Below are positions 42,314 to 50,126 of a DNA stretch of 64,000 nt, piece by piece. The notes under the pieces were generated by a model. That model saw only the letters and a program-made list of their open reading frames with translations, was not told where the DNA came from and did not search any database. Origin of the DNA: an uncultured Collinsella sp. (GTDB lineage: Bacteria > Actinomycetota > Coriobacteriia > Coriobacteriales > Coriobacteriaceae); contig UQXA01000003.1 in NCBI GenBank assembly GCA_900544865.1, positions 51,696 to 115,695 on the forward strand, read 5' to 3'. Position 1 is the first letter of the stretch. Every line of letters begins with the position of its first letter. Made by a program: the position numbers and the translations under genes.

Positions 42314-42696
42314 AAATGGAAGGAATCGAACTCTACCCGCACAATCAGAAAGCCTACGATAACCTCTGTGCCATGCTCAGGGATAGCAACCGTGCTTGTG
42401 TCGTGCAACCAACCGGCACGGGCAAATTCGTCATCATTGCTAAGATGGCACAGGACAATCCGGGAAAGAACTTCCTTCTTCTCGGTACCAATGATTACAT
42501 GTACATCGACCAGATGGCGAACCTTTCCGATATCGCTCCCGGATTCACTCCGAAGAATCTGCAATTTATGACCTATGCAACCGCAATGGCTAAAGCAAGA
42601 TGCGGGGATGAGATTCCGCGGTGCGATGTGATAGTGGCAGACGAGTTCCATCACTGCGGGGCACCTAGACGAAAAAAAGGAGGTGAGCACAGATGA
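42310..42696 (+). pseudogene. Truncated superfamily 2 helicase, N-terminal part only
   Basis: A 128-residue frame with LYPHNQKAYDNLCAML, motif I QPTGTGKFVIIAKMA and motif II ADEFHHCGA, the start of a DEAD/DEAH-type SF2 helicase. Motifs III-VI (several hundred residues) are missing, and the frame ends RRKKGGEHR exactly where the relaxase ribosome-binding site begins. It was probably cut when the relaxase gene joined this region. The protein cannot be a working helicase on its own. Confidence 0.7.
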
Positions 42697-43958
42697 CCAT
42701 CATCAAGCAGACGGGCGTGCAGAGTAACGGGCACATGAAGAACCTGCGCGGTTACATCAACGATGACCGCAAAGTGCTCGTGCGCGATTCCCTCAACATG
42801 GATGGATGCACCAACCCGAAGCGCTGGGCGCACCACATGTGGATGACGCGGGAAGCCTATGGGCACAACAAAGCGGCAAGGAGAGTCCGGGACAAGAAGA
42901 CTGGGGAGCTTAAGGAAGCGAAGAACACGATTCTGTTTCACCAGATTCTCGGGTTCAACCCAGACGAGTGTGACCTAAACGGCGGCAGGCTCTCACCCGA
43001 AGACTGCATGAGGTACGCAAAGGAATATGTCGGGAAATACTACCCGAACCAACAGATAGTGATGGCACTACACAACGAATACTGCAAGGCGGACAAGACC
43101 CATCGCTATGCCGTCCATATCGTCATCAACCGTACCGACCTCTCCACGGGCAAGCGGCTCGATGAGGGGCGCGGGAAAAGCGCCAAGGTGAAACGTGCCA
43201 GCCGCATCCGCGACCTCGACCACGAGTGGGGGTTGAAACAGGTCGTGGAGGGCGAGCGCAATTCCTCCGTCCATAAGAAGCAACCGTCCCGTATCGAGAA
43301 GGAACTTGCGGCACGCGGCATCGACTCCTATAAGACGAACTTGCGAGAGCTGTGCCGTATCGCCGCCGGGGAAGCGGAGAACATCTATGATTACCGCGAG
43401 CTTCTGGAATCATGGGGCGTTGACACGGAGTTCAAGAGGGGGCGCATGTACGTTACCGACACGGACAACAACCGCTATGCCTTCTCCGTGGCGAAGCTGG
43501 ATGCTGACCTCGGAACAAAGGGGCTGGAAGCTGCGTTCACGGCGAACGTGGCGAAATCCATCCATGCGGAAGGAAGCGCAGCCGTTGCGGAGAAGAGGGA
43601 TATCGAGCAGCAAAAGGCGATGGTAACGGAAACGAAGGAGAGGTACCTTGCGCAAATCCGAAGCGTCTACCGGAAGTACCGCAAGGAGATACGCGGTATG
43701 GAGGGCATGGAAATCGTGGATATCCCCAAGCTGAAACTCCCGCGTCCCGATTCAGATATCGCGGACGATTCGGAGGTCAAGCGCCTGATTCTCGCCTGTT
43801 GGCGCGGAGCCGACGAACTCAGGGCGGAAGTATCCTCGACGGTCATGCCGAAAGGGAAGAAGAACGGCGGAAACGCCGGAAGCGGCGGTTCCCAGCGGGC
43901 GCAACAGGTACCTGCGCAGGAACGCCCGGAACCGAACAAGGAGAACGGCGAGCGTTAA
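42693..43958 (+). CDS. MOBP-type relaxase
   Basis: A 421-residue relaxase of the MobA/VirD2 family. The N-terminal Tyr region is LRGYINDD, and the metal motif area reads DKTHRYAVHIVINRTD, where the usual form is DHxHxHIVVN, so only the last histidine is clearly in place. The C-terminal half is basic and helical and ends in a low-complexity Gly/Gln/Pro tail. AAGGAGGTGA precedes the ATG. It nicks oriT to start mobilization. No coupling protein follows, so a helper system is required. Confidence 0.82.
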   Translation: MTIIKQTGVQSNGHMKNLRGYINDDRKVLVRDSLNMDGCTNPKRWAHHMWMTREAYGHNKAARRVRDKKTGELKEAKNTILFHQILGFNPDECDLNGGRLSPEDCMRYAKEYVGKYYPNQQIVMALHNEYCKADKTHRYAVHIVINRTDLSTGKRLDEGRGKSAKVKRASRIRDLDHEWGLKQVVEGERNSSVHKKQPSRIEKELAARGIDSYKTNLRELCRIAAGEAENIYDYRELLESWGVDTEFKRGRMYVTDTDNNRYAFSVAKLDADLGTKGLEAAFTANVAKSIHAEGSAAVAEKRDIEQQKAMVTETKERYLAQIRSVYRKYRKEIRGMEGMEIVDIPKLKLPRPDSDIADDSEVKRLILACWRGADELRAEVSSTVMPKGKKNGGNAGSGGSQRAQQVPAQERPEPNKENGER

Positions 43959-43964
43959 TTAAAA

Positions 43965-43998
43965 AGCGGCGCGGGCGGGATATTCCGCTTGCGCCGCT
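43965..43998 (+). terminator. Hairpin after the relaxase gene
   Basis: AGCGGCGC pairs with GCGCCGCT just past the stop codon. There is no T-run on the right side. Confidence 0.55.
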
Positions 43999-44122
43999 AT
44001 ACGGGTGTGTGAGAATCGGCATAAAAGCGCCCGCCGTTCCCCTAATGTCGCACATCAGGGAGCAGCGGGCTAAAGCAAGAAAGTTTCTCCACGAAGGAAG
44101 AAAACGCGTTCAGTTTACCTCA

Positions 44123-44569
44123 CTATGCGTTCGCGTCAAGCTGACGCTTGAGATTCGACACCTTCAACCACTGGAGAAGGAAGGCAATGGGCGCGAATGC
44201 AGCCGGGATGGAAAGAAGAAGCGTCGCTATGAGGAGCAGTCCGAGAGCGTTACCCCACACGAACAGCCTTGAGCGCTTGATTGCACGCCATGCAGCGATG
44301 TAGCCAGCCGGTACCGTGCCGACGTAAAACCCGGTAAAGGCTGTTGCAGCCAGCAGGACGGGAACGAGTGCAATGATTCCAATTGCACCTGTCTGAGTTA
44401 TCAGGGCAGGGAAATTAACGAGAAGCAAAAGGAAAACAACTATCGCCGTTATCGTCCCGACGATATAGAGGAACTTCTTCATCAAATCGAAGACTCGTTT
44501 TTCCTCATCATATTCGGCGCGAATTGCCATGGTGTTGTCTTGGTATATCGGGTGTTGGTAAGTTCGCAT
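44123..44569 (-). CDS. Membrane protein, hypothetical
   Basis: A 148-residue protein with four hydrophobic segments (about 33-52, 58-80, 84-96, 105-128) after a charged N-tail. It is transcribed against the mobilization genes. An internal start at residue 14 is possible. No family recognised. Confidence 0.6.
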   Translation of the reverse strand: MRTYQHPIYQDNTMAIRAEYDEEKRVFDLMKKFLYIVGTITAIVVFLLLLVNFPALITQTGAIGIIALVPVLLAATAFTGFYVGTVPAGYIAAWRAIKRSRLFVWGNALGLLLIATLLLSIPAAFAPIAFLLQWLKVSNLKRQLDANA

Positions 44570-44754
44570 GTTATGACCTTCTTTCTAATGTCAATTCTAA
44601 TAAGTCTGTTAGTTTGCATGACGGACGAATTACCGACCGTTCCATGTAAACAGATATAGGTTTACGAGTCTATCTTACTATATTGTTGGGTTGCTTTCAA
44701 GCTGGTTTGTTGTCCTATTTGTGCGGGATATATGGAGTATCGTCTTGAAGATTT

Positions 44755-44815
44755 ATCTGGTTTGGTGGTATGGTATATTACCAGTAATCAAGCTAGCCGT
44801 AAGAAAGGAGATACC
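44755..44815 (+). promoter_or_regulatory. Promoter and operator of the XRE regulator
   Basis: GGTATGGTATATTACC is a near-palindrome spanning a TATATT-like -10 box, followed by an AAGAAAGGAG ribosome-binding site. Its GGTAT core also occurs in the CTGGTATGCCAG operator of the accessory cassettes, which suggests autoregulation by the adjacent XRE protein. Confidence 0.55.
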
Positions 44816-45136
44816 ATGGCGGGTAAGCCACAGGCGGAGAAAGCCGTTGAGCGTTTCCCGGAACTCGGGTGTTTCGCGGTTGCGGTGCGCCGCATCGTGT
44901 ACGAGAAGGGGATGACGCTCGACAACGCCATCAAGAAAAGCGGAATCAGCAAATCCGCTTGGTTTGCCGGAATGGCCGGAAGCGGGGGAAAGCCGACGCG
45001 TCTGCCGAGTCTTGCGTCCTTTTTCGCTATCGCGGACGGTCTCGGAATCACGCCCGAGGAGCTAATTGCCGCGATGCGGAAGGAAGCCGAAGTGCGTGAG
45101 AAGAGCAATGGGGAGAGGGCTGAGAACGATGAGTAG
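44816..45136 (+). CDS. XRE-family helix-turn-helix regulator
   Basis: A 106-residue protein with an HTH of the XRE/Cro type: EKGMTLDNAIKKSGISKSAW is helix 2 and 3, and SLASFFAIADGLGITPEELI closes the fold. The C-tail is charged. GAAAGGAG precedes ATG 44816. The likely role is control of the element's promoters, inferred from the palindrome shared between its own promoter and the cassettes. It overlaps the next gene by 8 bases. Confidence 0.75.
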   Translation: MAGKPQAEKAVERFPELGCFAVAVRRIVYEKGMTLDNAIKKSGISKSAWFAGMAGSGGKPTRLPSLASFFAIADGLGITPEELIAAMRKEAEVREKSNGERAENDE

Positions 45137-45344
45137 GATTTTCATTACCATGGGGAGCGCCCACTCGAAAGCCACAAATGTAAACCCCGTGGACGGCATC
45201 TGGTGCTCCGACTGCGGATGGGCTGGGCGCGTCGAGGAGGATATGACGGATTCTGAGGAGAGCGAAGAACCGCTATTCGAGGAGTTTTCCGAATATGTCC
45301 CGAAGTTCTGTCCGAACTGCGGGGTGAACCTGCGTGAACCCTAG
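45129..45344 (+). CDS. Small zinc-ribbon protein
   Basis: A 71-residue protein with WCSDCGWAG and CPNCGVNL, a four-cysteine zinc ribbon. An acidic stretch lies between. It is translated with the XRE gene. Function unknown; a regulatory accessory is possible. Confidence 0.6.
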   Translation: MSRIFITMGSAHSKATNVNPVDGIWCSDCGWAGRVEEDMTDSEESEEPLFEEFSEYVPKFCPNCGVNLREP

Positions 45345-45368
45345 AGGTGTCCAGACAAAGGGACACCT
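45345..45368 (+). terminator. Hairpin between the zinc-ribbon gene and the next unit
   Basis: AGGTGTCC pairs exactly with GGACACCT over an 8-base loop. No T-run, so it may be a leader hairpin or weak terminator. Confidence 0.5.
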
Positions 45369-45423
45369 GATGCAATAGGCTGTCCCTGTCCGATAGAAAA
45401 GACCGGCAAGGTCGAGGAGAGAG

Positions 45424-45612
45424 ATGGAAAAGGAACGTTTTCTTGTCGAGGTGACGGTGAAGGGTGAGAAGGATTGGAAGGCGATACACATGTGCGGGAG
45501 CATGGCGGATGCCGTGCCGGTCGCGGATGCGGTACACAACCTCTCCTATCTGCTCGACACGCCCATCGCTATCCGCGTGCGCGAGAAGAGGGGCAAGGGC
45601 TTGGAGGACTGA
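45424..45612 (+). CDS. Small hypothetical protein, 62 aa
   Basis: A basic protein with a strand-helix pattern (ERFLVEVTVKGEKDWKAIHM). It is four bases from the next gene. Not recognised. Confidence 0.5.
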   Translation: MEKERFLVEVTVKGEKDWKAIHMCGSMADAVPVADAVHNLSYLLDTPIAIRVREKRGKGLED

Positions 45613-45615
45613 CGG

Positions 45616-45984
45616 ATGGAAAGGAGCGAAGATTACATGGCAAAGCATTTTAGCGAAGTGAAGAGGGAACTTGAGCAGTCGGACGGGCATATGGCCGGTA
45701 TCGGCCAGCAGCTTAAGCTCTCCGAGGAAGCGAGGGATGCCAGAAACGCCGGACGAAGGCTTGAGGATGAGAACGACGAGACCGACCTCATCGGAACCGT
45801 GAAGAAGCTGGAAGACCTTATCGCCGAGCAGCGCCGGAGCAACGAACGCATCGCAAGGGAGATGCGCGGCATGGTTTCGGAGATGAAGGATGTGCTCGAA
45901 AAGGTCGAGGAGCTGAGAAACGGCGCGTCGGATGCGCAGCATCAGGCGAATCAAATGGCGCTCATGGGAGTTGCGAACGCCTAG
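45616..45984 (+). CDS. Coiled-coil protein
   Basis: A 122-residue, almost wholly helical protein with heptad-like charge pattern from about 45 to 105 (LIAEQRRSNERIAREMRGMV). It lies in a run with a membrane protein and a surface protein, so it may assist an envelope structure. Function unknown. Confidence 0.55.
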   Translation: MERSEDYMAKHFSEVKRELEQSDGHMAGIGQQLKLSEEARDARNAGRRLEDENDETDLIGTVKKLEDLIAEQRRSNERIAREMRGMVSEMKDVLEKVEELRNGASDAQHQANQMALMGVANA

Positions 45985-45999
45985 CAGAAGGCGGGAGAA

Positions 46000-46197
46000 A
46001 TGACCATAAAGAACGTCGAAGAGGTGACCGCAAGGAGCAAGAAGGTCATTGATTTGATGGTAGAGGAGTCTAAGAAGCGCATCGAGCGCCTTTCGATGGT
46101 GACGCTGCCCGATAGGCTGTTCTACTACAGCAAATGGATGGCGGTCATCCTCGTTCTCATCATCCTCGTGCATGTCCTATGGGGCATGTTGGTGTAG
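46000..46197 (+). CDS. Small single-helix membrane protein
   Basis: A 65-residue protein with a helical N-half rich in Lys and Glu and a C-terminal membrane anchor (about 43-65). It is 15 bases past the coiled-coil gene and may anchor that protein. Confidence 0.55.
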   Translation: MTIKNVEEVTARSKKVIDLMVEESKKRIERLSMVTLPDRLFYYSKWMAVILVLIILVHVLWGMLV

Positions 46198-46258
46198 AGA
46201 GCTACCGGTAATATAGATAGCAGGAAATCTTCTTATAAGACAGAAAGGACTGACAGAA

Positions 46259-47644
46259 ATGGAGAAAGACAGCAATATGTTTAACGATAACAGCATCGAG
46301 ACTGAGGGTGTCCCGGCGGACAAGACCGGCGAAATCCCGAAGGTCGTGGATTCGACGGAGGAGGAGAATGCTAAGAAGCCGCTCGTGCTCTTCGGGCGCG
46401 AGTTCTCCCGTAAGCAGGTCTGCGCGGCTGGTGCGGGAATCCTCTGTGCGGCGCTTCTCATCGGCGGCGGGGCTTACGCCATCTCACATGCCAGTTGGAC
46501 GGGAGATTCCAATGCCCCTGCGGTGTCCCAGTCAAAGGACGATGAGAAGCAGGACATGGTACTTACCCTTGAGGTAAAGGCTGACGGCTGGGATGCGGAC
46601 ACTTCCACGCCCGTCATCGCGCATATCGAGGGTGCGGACGGGGAAGTAGACTTCTACACCGCCATCGCCGCGAACAAGCAGGTGACCGTGAAGGTCGGCA
46701 AGTCCGGCACCTACACCGTCACATTCATTTCACCGGTGAACGCCGACGGTTCCATCTATAAGGTGTCATCGAAGAAGGTTGCCGCCGGGAAGGCCGATAA
46801 GAAGACGGCCAGCACGGGTGTAACTTTCAACAAGGTGGATGCGGATAAGGTGACGAAGGATGACCTGACCGCCATCGCCAAGGACGTTGCGGAAGCCGTG
46901 AAGAAGGGCGATTCCACCCTGACCGGGGACAAGGGCGCTGAGGTCGTGAAGAAGTTCGAGGACAACATCAAGAAGAACCCGAACGCCGATACCGATGCCG
47001 TCGAGAAGGAGACCGAGAAGGCTCAGGAGTCCGCCAAGGAAGAGAAGTCCGACGCGAAGACCCCGGAAACTTCCGACAGCAAGAAGAGCGATTCAGGTTC
47101 ATCCAACGGCTCCAAGAAGGATAATGGGAAGACCACAGGCAGCTCCGGTAATTCTGGAAACAAGAGCAATTCATCCTCCAAGAAAGACGAGGGAAAATCC
47201 GATAGCAAGCCGAGTGGCGGCAACAGCAGCAACTCCGGCTCAAACTCCAATTCAGGCAGTTCATCGAAAAAGGATGACACCCCGGCGCATCAGCACAACT
47301 GGGTTGCCCAGACAAAAACCGTCCATCACGACGCTCAGTACAAGACCGTCCACCACGACGCGGTGACGCATCAGGTATGGCATGACGCGGTGACGGAGGA
47401 ACACTATATCTGCAACCAGTGCGGTGCGGATATCACGTCTGACCCTTGGGGGCATATTAACAACTCTCTTATGAATGGTGGTAATTGCGGAAGCTATCAC
47501 TCTACCTATGTGACTGTAAAGCAGGGGTATTATGAAACCGTGACCGACCAAGCGGCCTATGACGAGCAGGTGCAGGTGCGCGATGCATGGGATGAGACTG
47601 TGACCACTGGGTATAAGTGCTCTTCTTGCGGTGCCACGAAGTAA
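46259..47644 (+). CDS. Cell-surface anchored protein with His-rich repeat region
   Basis: A 461-residue protein. A cytoplasmic tail of about 55 residues and one membrane helix (about 59-77) are followed by a strand-rich domain (about 100-175), a Ser/Lys/Asn/Gly-rich stalk (about 245-340) and a C-terminal part with TKTVHHDAQYKTVHHDAVTH and two CxxC pairs (CNQCG, CSSCG). This His/Cys tail is common in exported proteins of gut bacteria. It probably protrudes from the cell and may mediate contact or binding. It ends a small envelope gene group. Confidence 0.7.
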   Translation: MEKDSNMFNDNSIETEGVPADKTGEIPKVVDSTEEENAKKPLVLFGREFSRKQVCAAGAGILCAALLIGGGAYAISHASWTGDSNAPAVSQSKDDEKQDMVLTLEVKADGWDADTSTPVIAHIEGADGEVDFYTAIAANKQVTVKVGKSGTYTVTFISPVNADGSIYKVSSKKVAAGKADKKTASTGVTFNKVDADKVTKDDLTAIAKDVAEAVKKGDSTLTGDKGAEVVKKFEDNIKKNPNADTDAVEKETEKAQESAKEEKSDAKTPETSDSKKSDSGSSNGSKKDNGKTTGSSGNSGNKSNSSSKKDEGKSDSKPSGGNSSNSGSNSNSGSSSKKDDTPAHQHNWVAQTKTVHHDAQYKTVHHDAVTHQVWHDAVTEEHYICNQCGADITSDPWGHINNSLMNGGNCGSYHSTYVTVKQGYYETVTDQAAYDEQVQVRDAWDETVTTGYKCSSCGATK

Positions 47645-47680
47645 CTTGAAAGAGCAAAGCAATCGTCTATTTCAGGAAAG

Positions 47681-47714
47681 GAAAGCCCCGGCCATTTGAC
47701 CGGGGCTTTTTCTA
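47681..47714. terminator. Bidirectional terminator between convergent units
   Basis: AAAGCCCCGG pairs with CCGGGGCTTT and has A- and T-runs on both sides. Confidence 0.88.
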
Positions 47715-48494
47715 ATGCGCTCTGTTCAGGTCTTTCGGTGGTTCCAATCCGTTCCGTTTCGATAGCTCTGCGGTCGCACTCTTCATATCACCGATTTCGG
47801 AACCGAAGAAATCCGGCTCCTCACGCTCAAGAGAATGGGCGGGAACCGGAACGATGATACCATGGGAACCCTTGATATAGGAGAGGGCATCGTGGCGCTC
47901 GCCGACCTCGGTGACCGACGCGGCGAGAAGGGAATCCTTGAACCAAGGATATCTTTGTTGCAATTTCTCCATGACGGCCATCGCCTTGTCAATCGGCATC
48001 ACCGCTATCGACTCATACCCGGAATACTGGGTATGGATGAATCCGTTGCGTTCCATGAAGATTCGGATAAGCGACCAAGCTCCGCGCCAAGCGTTCGGTC
48101 TGATAGAGTTGTAATTTTCACTGAGCGCAGCCGTTCCCAAATCGAAGTGAAGTTCCTTGCGGGTCTCGGGGCGGAGGGGAAGCGATAATTGCAATCCGTT
48201 CTCAAGAAACTCCTTCACATCATAGCTTTCACCGATTTCCGTGAAGGTGGCTGCTTTCACGCATCTATGAAACCAAGGAAACTTATCCATCATCTTATCT
48301 ACGGTGCCATAGGCGCGTTGATAGGACATGACGATATTTTCAGCCGATTCATACCCTGAATATTGTGGCTTTTCAAAGCAATGGGATTCCAGAAAGTCCT
48401 GAATGTCTGACCATGGATTCTTTTTACCAGTATAGAAGCGTTCAACAGATTTGTTGTCTAGGTCGAAATGAAATGCTTTCCTATCAAGTTCCAT
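47712..48494 (-). CDS. Tandem VapD/Cas2-like domain protein
   Basis: A 260-residue protein formed by two copies of one domain. Copy 1 (about 5-95) has FHFDLDNKSVERFY, SHCFEKPQYSGYES and KFPWFHRCVKAATFTEIGES. Copy 2 (about 113-205) has LHFDLGTAALSENY, NGFIHTQYSGYES and RYPWFKDSLLAASVTEVGER. The pattern FDLD, a GFxxxQYSGYxS turn and a late PW helix resembles VapD, a small RNase with a Cas2-like ferredoxin fold. A fused dimer is unusual. It shares a unit with the gene at 48519. Confidence 0.6.
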   Translation of the reverse strand: MELDRKAFHFDLDNKSVERFYTGKKNPWSDIQDFLESHCFEKPQYSGYESAENIVMSYQRAYGTVDKMMDKFPWFHRCVKAATFTEIGESYDVKEFLENGLQLSLPLRPETRKELHFDLGTAALSENYNSIRPNAWRGAWSLIRIFMERNGFIHTQYSGYESIAVMPIDKAMAVMEKLQQRYPWFKDSLLAASVTEVGERHDALSYIKGSHGIIVPVPAHSLEREEPDFFGSEIGDMKSATAELSKRNGLEPPKDLNRAH

Positions 48495-48518
48495 TTGGAA
48501 TCCTAAGTGTAAATGCGG

Positions 48519-48854
48519 TTAGTCGTAAATACGTTCCGGACTGATATCCCGGATTACCTGTAGGTAGTCTTCACCCTCCGGTTCATTCATATCCTCATAG
48601 GTGCGCCATGACTTAATGTTCTGCATCACCCAAGGCTGTTTGGATAGAGTCGCGCAAACAGGGCACTGCGCCCCGAACTGCACCTTGCGGTTCTTTGCCT
48701 GCCAAGTACCAAGACCGATGCGCACGTTGCCCATCTGCTCCGCATACTTTCCCACGCAATCGTAGAGGTCATCTACGTTGTAACCATTCCTTTTTGCCTT
48801 CTCATCATCGAACTCGATGGTGAAGCGCCAAGGTCTCTTTTCCATTTCTGCCAT
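48519..48854 (-). CDS. Hypothetical partner of the VapD-like protein
   Basis: A 111-residue soluble acidic protein. It starts MAEMEKRPWRFTIEFDDEKA; ATG 48854 is preferred to a longer reading from 48899 because AAAGGA is well placed and the promoter box overlaps the longer start. CPVC occurs once. It precedes the VapD-like gene by 24 bases. An antitoxin role is possible from the order only. Confidence 0.5.
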   Translation of the reverse strand: MAEMEKRPWRFTIEFDDEKAKRNGYNVDDLYDCVGKYAEQMGNVRIGLGTWQAKNRKVQFGAQCPVCATLSKQPWVMQNIKSWRTYEDMNEPEGEDYLQVIRDISPERIYD

Positions 48855-48897
48855 ACCTATCGTCCTTTCTGCCAGATGGCTGTTATCATATGTTGCC

Positions 48898-48926
48898 ATT
48901 ATACTATAATGCCGGTATTACGGCAA
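48898..48926 (-). promoter_or_regulatory. Promoter of the VapD-like unit
   Basis: On the minus strand, TTGCCG and TATAAT are separated by exactly 17 bases. The spacer holds the palindromic run GTAATACCGGCATTA, so it may be regulated. Confidence 0.75.
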
Positions 48927-48965
48927 TATGGAAATTGAACACACGTTCTTTTTGGCAAACGCATG

Positions 48966-49661
48966 TTACAGAACGGTGGAGAGAACGTTTTCTGGCATCT
49001 CGCTTTCCGTCTGGTGCTCGGATGCGCTTGCCATGTCATGACTCTCCCCGGCAAGTGATACCTCCTCTTCCAGTTCCGGTGCGTCAATCTCAATGTTCTT
49101 TCCCAGTTCCTCCTCGTAGCGCTCCATGATGAAGGTGTCCGCATGGTCGGCTTTCGATGCGGCTTTGAAGAGATAGGAAGGGTCGTTTTCCAATGCATTC
49201 ATCCAAGATTGCAGATAGGAGACGTGGTTCTCGTAGAACTCGCCCTCCAAATCGGTGCTCTGGATACCGAGGTCTGCGGAAAGGAAAAGGCTTCCAAGCT
49301 CCGCGACCAGCTCTTCCTCAGCATAGGAAGGGCTTCCGAAGCGGGTGTCGAGTTCACGGGCGAGGGCGGAAGGGTGTCCGGTAGAGTGGGTCATCTCATG
49401 CAGCAGGACGCGGGTGAACGCTTCGTCCGAGCGGAAGGTCTCTCGCGGGGCGATGAGGATGCGGTCGGTAGCCGGAGAGTAGGCGGCGCTGCCGAGATAG
49501 CTGGTGCTCTCGATGATTGGGCATCTGGAAGATTCTTCAAGGTTTTGGGCGATGATAGCCGTCCGGTCATTCTGGTGGACGGGAGCGTTCTCCGGCGGGA
49601 TGCCCTCGATATCCTCCGCATTGAAGACGTTCCAGTAGCCAACGAGCTTCGGGTAGCGTTT
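48966..49661 (-). pseudogene. ardC: ArdC-like antirestriction/metallopeptidase, 5'-truncated
   Basis: The open frame starts right after a TAG and has no start codon or ribosome-binding site. It reads RYPKLVGYWNVFNAEDIEG, later LLHEMTHSTGHP (zincin HExxH) and FGSPSYAEEELVAELG, then NHVSYLQSWMNAL. This matches the C-terminal metallopeptidase half of ArdC/polyvalent proteins, which shield entering DNA from restriction. The N-terminal ssDNA-binding half is missing. It is probably inactive, although an internal start at 49394 could make a short product that lacks the HE of the HExxH site. Confidence 0.72.
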
Positions 49662-49764
49662 CTACGGCAAGATAGATAACCACTTAGACGGCTTTACGGT
49701 TTTACGACTCTGCGGGTTTCTGGCTCGCAGGGTTTTTGAAAACAGGTAAATAATTTTGTTAATG

Positions 49765-49813
49765 AAAAACTCGTTACCAATGGGGACATAACCCAGTTGA
49801 TAACGAGTTTTTT
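49765..49813. terminator. AT-rich hairpin with T-run
   Basis: AAAAACTCGTTA pairs with TAACGAGTTTTT. Usable in both directions. The region 49662-50126 has no gene; it holds this hairpin, two direct repeats and the hairpin at 50086. Confidence 0.7.
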
Positions 49814-49834
49814 GCTTTGAAAGACGATAGTTTT

Positions 49835-49854
49835 GATTGCACACTGATTGCACA
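49835..49854 (+). repeat. 20-base direct repeat, copy 1
   Basis: GATTGCACACTGATTGCACA occurs here and exactly again at 50019-50038. Each copy is itself an imperfect tandem of GATTGCACA. The pair sits next to the integrase 3' end and suits arm-type binding sites of a tyrosine recombinase or an old attachment site. Confidence 0.6.
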
Positions 49855-50018
49855 CCTGCGTATTTTTTTATTGTTTTGTAGGTTGCTATATTGCCTTATA
49901 TTGCCGGATAATCGCTTGTTTTTCGGCATATGGAAGGTTGTCGAAATCGAGTTTGAGTAGAATCCGGTGAGCCGCAAACCCTTTGTTTATAAGGGGTTCA
50001 AGGCTCTCCGTTTTCACG

Positions 50019-50038
50019 ATTGCACACTGATTGCACAG
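50019..50038 (+). repeat. 20-base direct repeat, copy 2
   Basis: An exact match of 49835-49854, 184 bases away. The interval between them is AT-rich and has no gene. Confidence 0.6.
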
Positions 50039-50085
50039 TGCGTGGTCTTAATATAGAATAAAAAAGCGGCTTGCTGGTCGCGAGC

Positions 50086-50122
50086 GGGTGCTGCTTCTTG
50101 GTGGGAGGGCACCCGTTTTTTC
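50086..50122 (-). terminator. Hairpin downstream of the integrase gene
   Basis: CGGGTGC and GCACCCG pair across a 17-base loop. It lies just after the integrase stop on the minus strand. Confidence 0.55.
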
Positions 50123-50126
50123 TTCC

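Noticed and set aside
49960..50020. A possible tRNA 3' end (GGTTCAA near 49996) next to the integrase
   Set aside because: The arms do not fold into a tRNA; spacing in the T-arm and acceptor is wrong.
49835..50038. A possible CRISPR array from two identical repeats
   Set aside because: Only two copies, 184 bases apart, with an internal tandem structure. No cas genes.
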